Origin: Ptiloglossa arizonensis
Lineage: Eukaryota > Arthropoda > Insecta > Hymenoptera > Colletidae
Direction: 5' to 3'
DNA: 64,000 nt
Assembly (NCBI RefSeq): GCF_051014685.1
Contig: NW_027478767.1
Coordinates: 434,001-498,000, forward strand
The translations under genes and the position numbers were made by a program. Under the pieces are notes generated by a model. The model was not told the DNA's origin and ran no database searches. It was given only the letters and a program-made list of their open reading frames with translations. The stretch's first letter is position 1; every line of letters begins with the position of its first letter. This document shows, piece by piece, positions 1 to 9,625 of the stretch.

Positions 1-1772
1 CCAAACTGCCATATCTCGCGAACGGATTGACCAATCCGCAAAATTTCTGTTGCATCTGAAAGTAGAAACTCGCCCGATTACAACGGGAGGTGTAGTTTTC
101 CCCTAGGCCGTTCCAGTTATTCATTTCGAGCATCAGAACTGCGAAAATTTTGAGTTTCTCAAGCGTTTCTTACCTCCAAACTGCCATACCTCGCGAACGG
201 ATTGACCAATCCGCAAAATTTCTGTTGCATCTAAAAGTAGAAACTCGCCCGATTACAACGGTATGCGTACTTTTCCCCTAGGCCGTTCTAGTTATTCGTG
301 TCGAGCATTAGAACTGCGAAAATTTTGAGTTCCTCAAGCGTTTCTTACCTCCAAACTGCCATATCTCGCGAACGGATTGACCAATCCGCAAAATTTCTGT
401 TGCATCTAAAAGTAGAAACTCGCCCGATTACAACGGTATGCGTACTTTTCCCCTAGGCCGTTCTTGTTATTCGTTTCGAGCATCAGAACTGCGAAAATTT
501 TGAGTTTCTCAAGCGTTTCTTACCTCCAAACTGCCATATCTCGCGAACGGATCGACCAATCCGCAAAATTTCTGTTGCATCTGAAAGTAGAAACTCGCCC
601 GATTACAACGGTATGCGCACTTTTCCCCTAGGCCGTTCTTGTTATTCGTTTCGAGCATCAGAACTGCGAATATTGTGAGTTTCTCAAGCGTTTCTTACCT
701 CCAAACTGCCATATCTCGCGAACGGATTGACCAATCCGCAAAATTTCTGTTGCTTCTGAAAGTAGAAACTCGCCCGATTACAACGGTATGCGCACTTTAC
801 CCCTAGGCCGTACTAGTTATTCGTTTTGAGCATCAAAAATGCGAAAATTTTGAGTTTCTCAAGCGTTAGTTACCTCCAAACTGCCATATCTCGCGAACGG
901 ATTAACCAATTCGCAAAATTTCTGTTGCATCTGAAAGTAGAAACTCGCCCGATTACAGCGATATTCGCAGTTTTCCCCTAGGCCGTTCTTGTTATTCGTT
1001 TCGAGCATCAGAACTGCGAATATTTTGAGTTTCTCAAGCGTTTCTTACCTCCAAACTGCCATATCTCGCGAACGGATTGACCAATCCGCAAATTTTCTGT
1101 TGCTTCTGAAAGTAGAAACTCGCCAGATTACAACGGTATGCGCACTTTTCCCCTAGGCCGTACTAGTTATTCGTTTCGAGCATCAAAAATGCGAAAATTT
1201 TGAGTTCCTCAAGCGTTAGTTACCTCCAAACTGCCATATCTCGCGAACGGATTAACCAATTCGCAAAATTTCTGTTGCATCTGAAAGTAGAAACGCGCCC
1301 GATTACAACGGTATGCGCACTTTTCCCCTAGGCCGTTCTTGTTATTCGTTTCGAGCATCAGAACTGCGAATATTTTGAGTTTCTCAAGCGTTTCTTACCT
1401 CCAAACTGCCATATCTCGCGAACGGATTGACCAATCCGCAAAATTTCTGTTGCATCTGAAAGTGGAAACTCGCCCGATTACAACGGTAGGTGTAGTTTTC
1501 CCCTAGGCCTTTCTAGTTATTCGTTTCGAGCATCAGAACTGCGAAAATTTTGAGTTTCTCAAGCGTTTCTTACCTCCAAACTGCCATATCTAGCGAACGG
1601 ATTGACCAATCCGCAAAATTTCTATTGCTTCTGAAAGTACAAACTCGCCCGATTATAACGGTATGCGCACTTTTCCCCTAGGCCGTACTAGTTATTCGTT
1701 TCGAGCATCAGAAATGCGAAAATTTTGAGTTTCTCAAGCGTTTCTTATCTCCAAACTGCCATATCTCGCGAA

Positions 1773-1788
1773 CGGATTGATCAATCCG
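1773..1788. other. 16-bp perfect palindrome (example copy)
   Basis: cggattgatcaatccg is identical to its reverse complement. It sits at monomer offsets 23-38 and occurs in types 11, S, a and P', where it also creates a tgatca (BclI) site. In the consensus the centre is gacc, leaving 7-bp arms around a 2-base core. In types 6, 8 and U two linked changes (g to a, c to t) weaken the symmetry. A role in protein binding or cruciform formation is possible but not shown. Confidence 0.8.
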
Positions 1789-1925
1789 CAAAATTTCTGT
1801 TGCATCTGAAAGTAGAAACTCGCCCGATTACAACGGTATGCGCACTTTTCCCCTAGGCCGTTCTTGTTATTCGTTTCGAGCATCAGAACTGCGCAAATTT
1901 TGAGTTTCTCAAGCGTTTCTTGCCT

Positions 1926-2100
1926 CCAAACTGCCATATCTCGCGAACGGATTGACCAATCCGCAAAATTTCTGTTGCATCTGAAAGTAGAAACTCGCCC
2001 GATTACAACGGTATGCGCACTTTTCCCCTAGGCCGTTCTAGTTATTCGTGTCGAGCATTAGAACTGCGAAAATTTTGAGTTTCTCAAGCGTTTCTTACCT
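1926..2100 (+). repeat. Reference 175-bp monomer (type 12) with internal map
   Basis: This monomer is used as the offset frame, with offset 1 at the first c of ccaaactgcc. By hand count a consensus monomer has 44 A, 46 C, 32 G and 53 T, about 45% GC, with 13 CpG. Landmarks are tcgcga (NruI site) near offset 16-21, a 16-bp dyad at 23-38, an aaaattt block at 40-46, agaaactc at 64-71, a cctagg (AvrII) site near 102-107, aaaatttt at 144-151 and gagtttct at 152-159. Most variation between monomers falls at offsets 27-37, 51-58, 86-96, 108-126, 131-139 and 165-172. The stretches at about 1-10, 38-50, 59-85, 97-107 and 150-164 change least. Confidence 0.95.
1989..2084. other. Inverted repeat arms half a monomer apart (example copy)
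   Basis: agaaactc (1989-1996) and its reverse complement gagtttct (2077-2084) start 88 bases apart. The next arm in the array follows 87 bases later, so arms of alternating orientation occur at almost exact half-monomer steps. An 8-bp inverted match somewhere in 175 bp has a roughly one in five chance of arising randomly. Confidence 0.5.
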
Positions 2101-3046
2101 CCAAACTGCCATATCTCGCGAACGGATTGACCAATCCGCAAAATTTCTGTTGCATCTAAAAGTAGAAACTCGCCCGATTACAACGGTATGCGTACTTTTC
2201 CCCTAGGCCGTTCTTGTTATTCGTTTCGAGCATCAGAACTGCGAAAATTTTGAGTTTCTCAAGCGTTTCTTACCTCCAAACTGCCATATCTCGCGAACGG
2301 ATTGACCAATCCGCAAAATTTCTGTTGCATCTGAAAGTAGAAACTCGCCCGATTACAACGGTATGCGCACTTTTCCCCTAGGCCGTTCTAGTTATTCGTG
2401 TCGAGCATTAGAACTGCGAAAATTTTGAGTTTCTCAAGCGTTTCTTACCTCCAAACTGCCATATCTCGCGAACGGATTGACCAATCCGCAAAATTTCTGT
2501 TGCATCTAAAAGTAGAAACTCGCCCGATTACAACGGTATGCGTACTTTTCCCCTAGGCCGTTCTTGTTATTCGTTTCGAGCATCAGAACTGCGAAAATTT
2601 TGAGTTTCTCAAGCGTTTCTTACCTCCAAACTGCCATATCTCGCGAACGGATCGACCAATCCGCAAAATTTCTGTTGCATCTGAAAGTAGAAACTAGCCC
2701 GATTACAACGGTATGCGCACTTTTCCCCTAGGCCGTTCTTGTTATTCGTTTCGAGCATCAGAACTGCGAATATTGTGAGTTTCTCAAGCGTTTCTTACCT
2801 CCAAACTGCCATATCTCGCGAACGGATTGACCAATCCGCAAAATTTCTGTTGCTTCTGAAAGTAGAAACTCGCCCGATTACAACGGTATGCGCACTTTTC
2901 CCCTAGGCCGTACTAGTTATTCGTTTTGAGCATCAAAAATGCGAAAATTTTGAGTTTCTCAAGCGTTAGTTACCTCCAAACTGCCATATCTCGCGAACGG
3001 ATTAACCAATTCGCAAAATTTCTGTTGCATCTGAAAGTAGAAACTC

Positions 3047-3063
3047 GCCCGATTACAACGATA
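3047..3063 (-). other. CENP-B-box-like 17-mer (weak, example copy in type 6)
   Basis: The plus strand reads gcccgattacaacgata. Against the reverse complement of the CENP-B box core (nCCCGnnTnnnnCGAAn), 8 of the 9 essential positions match in type 6 monomers and 7 of 9 in most others (acggta). By a simple random-base estimate, a 7/9 match is expected about 0.5 times per monomer over both strands and 8/9 about 0.04 times, so the match is suggestive only. Confidence 0.3.
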
Positions 3064-6000
3064 TTCGCACTTTTCCCCTAGGCCGTTCTTGTTATTCGTT
3101 TCGAGCATCAGAACTGCGAATATTTTGAGTTTCTCAAGCGTTTCTTACCTCCAAACTGCCATATCTCGCGAACGGATTGACCAATCCGCAAAATTTCTGT
3201 TGCTTCTGAAAGTAGAAACTCGCCAGATTACAACGGTATGCGCACTTTTCCCCTAGGCCGTACTAGTTATTCGTTTCGAGCATCAAAAATGCGAAAATTT
3301 TGAGTTCCTCAAGCGTTAGTTACCTCCAAACTGCCATATCTCGCGAACGGATTAACCAATTCGCAAAATTTCTGTTGCATCTGAAAGTAGAAACGCGCCC
3401 GATTACAACGGTATGCGCACTTTTCCCCTAGGCCGTACTAGTTATTCGTTTCGAGCATCAGAACTGCGAATATTTTGAGTTTCTCAAGCGTTTCTTACCT
3501 CCAAACTGCCATATCTCGCGAACGGATTGACCAATCCGCAAAATTTCTGTTGCATCTGAAAGTAGAAACTCGCCCGATTACAACGGTAGGTGTAGTTTTC
3601 CCCTAGGCCTTTCTAGTTATTCGTTTCGAGCATCAGAACTGCGAAAATTTTGAGTTTCTCAAGCGTTTCTTACCTCCAAACTGCCATATCTAGCGAACGG
3701 ATTGACCAATCCGCAAAATTTCTATTGCTTCTGAAAGTACAAACTCGCCCGATTATAACGGTATGCGCACTTTTCCCCTAGGCCGTACTAGTTATTCGTT
3801 TCGAGCATCAGAAATGCGAAAATTTTGAGTTTCTCAAGCGTTTCTTATCTCCAAACTGCCATATCTCGCGAACGGATTGATCAATCCGCAAAATTTCTGT
3901 TGCATCTGAAAGTAGAAACTCGCCCGATTACAACGGTATGCGCACTTTTCCCCTAGGCCGTTCTTGTTATTCGTTTCGAGCATCAGAACTGCGCAAATTT
4001 TGAGTTTCTCAAGCGTTTCTTGCCTCCAAACTGCCATATCTCGCGAACGGATTGACCAATCCGCAAAATTTCTGTTGCATCTGAAAGTAGAAACTCGCCC
4101 GATTACAACGGTATGCGCACTTTTCCCCTAGGCCGTTCTTGTTATTCGTTTCGAGCATCAGAACTGCGCAAATTTTGAGTTTCTCAAGCGTTTCTTGCCT
4201 CCAAACTGCCATATCTCGCGAACGGATTGACCAATCCGCAAAATTTCTGTTGCATCTGAAAGTAGAAACTCGCCCGATTACAACGGTAGGTGTAGTTTTC
4301 CCCTAGGCCGTTCTAGTTATTCGTATCGAGCATCAGAAATGCGAAAATTTTGAGTTTCTCAAGCGTTTCTTATCTCCAAACTGCCATATCTCGCGAACGG
4401 ATTGATCAATCCGCAAAATTTCTGTTGCTTCTGAAAGTAGAAACTCGCCCGATTACAACGGTATGCGCACTTTTTCCCTAGGCCGTACTAGTTATTCGTT
4501 TCGAGCATCAAAAATGCGAAAATTTTGAGTTTCTCAAGCGTTAGTTACCTCCAAACTGCCATATCTCGCGAACGGATTATCCAATTCGCAAAATTTCTGT
4601 TGCATCTGAAAGTAGAAACTCGCCCGATTACAACGGTATGCGCACTTTTCCCCTAGGCCGTTCTTGTTATTCGTTTCGAGCATCAGAACTGCGAATATTT
4701 TGAGTTTCTCAAGCGTTTCTTACCTCCAAACTGCCATATCTCGCGAACGGATTGACCAATCCGCAAAATTTCTGTTGCATCTGAAAGTAGAAACTCGCCC
4801 GATTACAACGGTATGCGCACTTTTCCCCTAGGCCGTTCTAGTTATTCGTGTCGAGCATTAGAACTGCGAAAATTTTGAGTTTCTCAAGCGTTTCTTACCT
4901 CCAAACTGCCATATCTCGCGAACGGATTGACCAATCCGCAAAATTTCTGTTGCATCTAAAAGTAGAAACTCGCCCGATTACAACGGTATGCGTACTTTTC
5001 CCCTAGGCCGTTCTTGTTATTCGTTTCGAGTATCAGAACTGCGAAAATTTTGAGTTTCCCAAGCGTTTCTTACCTCCAAACTGCCATATCTCGCGAACGG
5101 ATTGACCAATCCGCAAAATTTCTGTTGCATCTGAAAGTAGAAACTCGCCCGATTACAACGGGAGGTGTAGTTTTCCCCTAGGCCGTTCCAGTTATTCATT
5201 TCGAGCATCAGAACTGCGAAAATTTTGAGTTTCTCAAGCGTTTCTTACCTCCAAACTGCCATACCTCGCGAACGGATTGACCAATCCGCAAAATTTCTGT
5301 TGCATCTAAAAGTAGAAACTCGCCCGATTACAACGGTATGCGTACTTTTCCCCTAGGCCGTTCTAGTTATTCGTGTCGAGCATTAGAACTGCAAAAATTT
5401 TGAGTTTCTCAAGCGTTTCTTACCTCCAAACTGCCATATCTCGCGAACGGATTGACCAATCCGCAAAATTTCTGTTGCATCTAAAAGTAGAAACTCGCCC
5501 GATTACAACGGTATGCGTACTTTTCCCCTAGGCCGTTCTTGTTATTCGTTTCGAGCATCAGAACTGCGAAAATTTTGAGTTTCTCAAGCGTTTCTTACCT
5601 CCAAACTGCCATATCTCGCGAACGGATCGACCAATCCGCAAAATTTCTGTTGCATCTGAAAGTAGAAACTCGCCCGATTACAACGGTATGCGCACTTTAC
5701 CCCTAGGCCGTACTAGTTATTCGTTTTGAGCATCAAAAATGCGAAAATTTTGAGTTTCTCAAGCGTTAGTTACCTCCAAACTGCCATATCTCGCGAACGG
5801 ATTAACCAATTCGCAAAATTTCTGTTGCATCTGAAAGTAGAAACTCGCCCGATTACAGCGATATTCGCAGTTTTCCCCTAGGCCGTTCTTGTTATTCGTT
5901 TCGAGCATCAGAACTGCGAATATTTTGAGTTTCTCAAGCGTTTCTTACCTCCAAACTGCCATATCTCGCGAACGGATTGACCAATCCGCAAAATTTCTGT

Positions 6001-6475
6001 TGCTTCTGAAAGTAGAAACTCGCCAGATTACAACGGTATGCGCACTTTTCCCCTAGGCCGTACTAGTTATTCGTTTCGAGCATCAAAAATGCGAAAATTT
6101 TGAGTTCCTCAAGCGTTAGTTACCTCCAAACTGCCATATCTCGCGAACGGATTAACCAATTCGCAAAATTTCTGTTGCATCTGAAAGTAGAAACGCGCCC
6201 GATTACAACGGTATGCGCACTTTTCCCCTAGGCCGTTCTTGTTATTCGTTTCGAGCATCAGAACTGCGAATATTTTGAGTTTCTCAAGCGTTTCTTACCT
6301 CCAAACTGCCATATCTCGCGAACGGATTGACCAATCCGCAAAATTTCTGTTGCATCTGAAAGTAGAAACTCGCCCGATTACAACGGTAGGTGTAGTTTTC
6401 CCCTAGGCCTTTCTAGTTATTCGTTTCGAGCATCAGAACTGCGAAAATTTTGAGTTTCTCAAGCGTTTCTTACCT

Positions 6476-6651
6476 CCAAACTGCCATATCTAGCGAACGG
6501 ATTGACCAATCCGCAAAATTTCTATTGCTTCTGAAAGTACAAAACTCGCCCGATTATAACGGTATGCGCACTTTTCCCCTAGGCCGTACTAGTTATTCGT
6601 TTCGAGCATCAGAAATGCGAAAATTTTGAGTTTCTCAAGCGTTTCTTATCT
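6476..6651 (+). repeat. 176-bp monomer with one inserted base
   Basis: This type 10 monomer reads gtacaaaactc where the other type 10 copies have gtacaaactc. It is the only insertion I found in 365 monomers and shifts the register by +1 from here on. Confidence 0.9.
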
Positions 6652-9276
6652 CCAAACTGCCATATCTCGCGAACGGATTGATCAATCCGCAAAATTTCTG
6701 TTGCATCCGAAAGTAGAAACTCGCCCGATTACAACGGTATGCGCACTTTTCCCCTAGGCCGTTCTTGTTATTCGTTTCGAGCATCAGAACTGCGCAAATT
6801 TTGAGTTTCTCAAGCGTTTCTTGCCTCCAAACTGCCATATCTCGCGAACGGATTGACCAATCCGCAAAATTTCTGTTGCATCTGAAAGTAGAAACTCGCC
6901 CGATTACAACGGTATGCGCACTTTTCCCCTAGGCCGTTCTAGTTATTCGTGTCGAGCATTAGAACTGCGAAAATTTTGAGTTTCTCAAGCGTTTCTTACC
7001 TCCAAACTGCCATATCTCGCGAACGGATTGACCAATCCGCAAAATTTCTGTTGCATCTAAAAGTAGAAACTCGCCCGATTACAACGGTATGCGTACTTTT
7101 CCCCTAGGCCGTTCTTGTTATTCGTTTCGAGCATCAGAACTGCGAAAATTTTGAGTTTCTCAAGCGTTTCTTACCTCCAAACTGCCATATCTCGCGAACG
7201 GATTGACCAATCCGCAAAATTTCTGTTGCATCTGAAAGTAGAAACTCGCCCGATTACAACGGTATGCGCACTTTTCCCCTAGGCCGTTCTAGTTATTCGT
7301 GTCGAGCATTAGAACTGCGAAAATTTTGAGTTTCTCAAGCGTTTCTTACCTCCAAACTGCCATATCTCGCGAACGGATTGACCAATCCGCAAAATTTCTG
7401 TTGCATCTAAAAGTAGAAACTCGCCCGATTACAACGGTATGCGTACTTTTCCCCTAGGCCGTTCTTGTTATTCGTTTCGAGCATCAGAACTGCGAAAATT
7501 TTGAGTTTCTCAAGCGTTTCTTACCTCCAAACTGCCATATCTCGCGAACGGATCGACCAATCCGCAAAATTTCTGTTGCATCTGAAAGTAGAAACTAGCC
7601 CGATTACAACGGTATGCGCACTTTTCCCCTAGGCCGTTCTTGTTATTCGTTTCGAGCATCAGAACTGCGAATATTGTGAGTTTCTCAAGCGTTTCTTACC
7701 TCCAAACTGCCATATCTCGCGAACGGATTGACCAATCCGCAAAATTTCTGTTGCTTCTGAAAGTAGAAACTCGCCCGATTACAACGGTATGCGCACTTTT
7801 CCCCTAGGCCGTACTAGTTATTCGTTTTGAGCATCAAAAATGCGAAAATTTTGAGTTTCTCAAGCGTTAGTTACCTCCAAACTGCCATATCTCGCGAACG
7901 GATTAACCAATTCGCAAAATTTCTGTTGCATCTGAAAGTAGAAACTCGCCCGATTACAACGATATTCGCACTTTTCCCCTAGGCCGTTCTTGTTATTCGT
8001 TTCGAGCATCAGAACTGCGAATATTTTGAGTTTCTCAAGCGTTTCTTACCTCCAAACTGCCATATCTCGCGAACGGATTGACCAATCCGCAAAATTTCTG
8101 TTGCTTCTGAAAGTAGAAACTCGCCAGATTACAACGGTATGCGCACTTTTCCCCTAGGCCGTACTAGTTATTCGTTTCGAGCATCAAAAATGCGAAAATT
8201 TTGAGTTCCTCAAGCGTTAGTTACCTCCAAACTGCCATATCTCGCGAACGGATTAACCAATTCGCAAAATTTCTGTTGCATCTGAAAGTAGAAACGCGCC
8301 CGATTACAACGGTATGCGCACTTTTCCCCTAGGCCGTTCTTGTTATTCGTTTCGAGCATCAGAACTGCGAATATTTTGAGTTTCTCAAGCGTTTCTTACC
8401 TCCAAACTGCCATATCTCGCGAACGGATTGACCAATCCGCAAAATTTCTGTTGCATCTGAAAGTAGAAACTCGCCCGATTACAACGGTAGGTGTAGTTTT
8501 CCCCTAGGCCTTTCTAGTTATTCGTTTCGAGCATCAGAACTGCGAAAATTTTGAGTTTCTCAAGCGTTTCTTACCTCCAAACTGCCATATCTAGCGAACG
8601 GATTGACCAATCCGCAAAATTTCTATTGCTTCTGAAAGTACAAACTCGCCCGATTATAACGGTATGCGCACTTTTCCCCTAGGCCGTACTAGTTATTCGT
8701 TTCGAGCATCAGAAATGCGAAAATTTTGAGTTTCTCAAGCGTTTCTTATCTCCAAACTGCCATATCTCGCGAACGGATTGATCAATCCGCAAAATTTCTG
8801 TTGCATCTGAAAGTAGAAACTCGCCCGATTACAACGGTATGCGCACTTTTCCCCTAGGCCGTTCTTGTTATTCGTTTCGAGCATCAGAACTGCGCAAATT
8901 TTGAGTTTCTCAAGCGTTTCTTGCCTCCAAACTGCCATATCTCGCGAACGGATTGACCAATCCGCAAAATTTCTGTTGCATCTGAAAGTAGAAACTCGCC
9001 CGATTACAACGGTAGGTGTAGTTTTCCCCTAGGCCGTTCTAGTTATTCGTATCGAGCATCAGAAATGCGAAAATTTTGAGTTTCTCAAGCGTTTCTTATC
9101 TCCAAACTGCCATATCTCGCGAACGGATTGATCAATCCGCAAAATTTCTGTTGCTTCTGAAAGTAGAAACTCGCCCGATTACAACGGTATGCGCACTTTT
9201 TCCCTAGGCCGTACTAGTTATTCGTTTCGAGCATCAAAAATGCGAAAATTTTGAGTTTCTCAAGCGTTAGTTACCT

Positions 9277-9450
9277 CCAAACTGCCATATCTCGCGAACG
9301 GATTATCCAATTCGCAAATTTCTGTTGCATCTGAAAGTAGAAACTCGCCCGATTACAACGGTATGCGCACTTTTCCCCTAGGCCGTTCTTGTTATTCGTT
9401 TCGAGCATCAGAACTGCGAATATTTTGAGTTTCTCAAGCGTTTCTTACCT
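9277..9450 (+). repeat. 174-bp monomer, one base deleted
   Basis: This U monomer reads ttcgcaaattt where its paralogues at 4551 and 14000 have ttcgcaaaattt. The loss is one base of the A run in the aaaattt block. Confidence 0.9.
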
Positions 9451-9625
9451 CCAAACTGCCATATCTCGCGAACGGATTGACCAATCCGCAAAATTTCTGT
9501 TGCATCTGAAAGTAGAAACTCGCCCGATTACAACGGTATGCGCACTTTTCCCCTAGGCCGTTCTAGTTATTCGTGTCGAGCATTAGAACTGCGAAAATTT
9601 TGAGTTCCTCAAGCGTTTCTTACCT

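Larger units (their letters stand above)
1..5075 (+). repeat. HOR super-unit 1, 29 monomers
   Basis: The monomer order is P Q 3 4 5 6 7 8 9 10 11 12 3 12 3 4 5 6 7 8 9 10 11 11' R S U 12 3*. Monomers 4-11 (526-1925) recur as monomers 16-23 (2626-4025), so a 12-monomer (2100-bp) HOR is nested inside the super-unit. The extra 11' monomer at 4026-4200 begins with gacc but ends like type 11, and is a local one-monomer gain absent from later super-units. Small differences separate the two 12-mers, for example aaactagccc in the second type 4 and gtactag instead of ttcttg in the second type 8 near 3434. Confidence 0.9.
5076..9625 (+). repeat. HOR super-unit 2, 26 monomers
   Basis: The order is P Q 3 4/5 6 7 8 9 10 11 12 3 12 3 4 5 6 7 8 9 10 11 R S U 12. 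This is super-unit 1 with a chimeric 4/5 monomer at 5601-5775 replacing two monomers, without the extra 11', and cut short before 3*. It carries one single-base insertion (monomer 6476-6651) and one single-base deletion (monomer 9277-9450), so its net length is exactly 26 x 175. The final type 12 ends with gagttcctc, and the next monomer jumps straight to type 10, marking the junction. Confidence 0.88.

Noticed and set aside
120..136. Forward CENP-B box around the ttcg motifs in cgtttcgagc
   Set aside because: After ttcg the required A and CGGG positions do not match on this strand. Only the minus-strand candidate at offsets 72-88 comes close.
1734..1937. A recurrent 67-codon minus-strand open frame, repeated at many sites (for example 3834, 8735, 13458, 44081, 52656), and related 63-codon frames
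   Set aside because: It is translated satellite. The same frame appears wherever the same monomer order occurs (crossing type 11 into the next monomer). 175 is not a multiple of 3, so the frame changes every monomer and stops soon follow. There is no codon bias, domain or conserved protein feature.
1926..2100. Internal half-monomer direct duplication suggested by the two aaaattt blocks at offsets 40 and 144
   Set aside because: Similarity does not extend beyond about ten bases around the A/T blocks, so an ancestral direct dimer is not supported.
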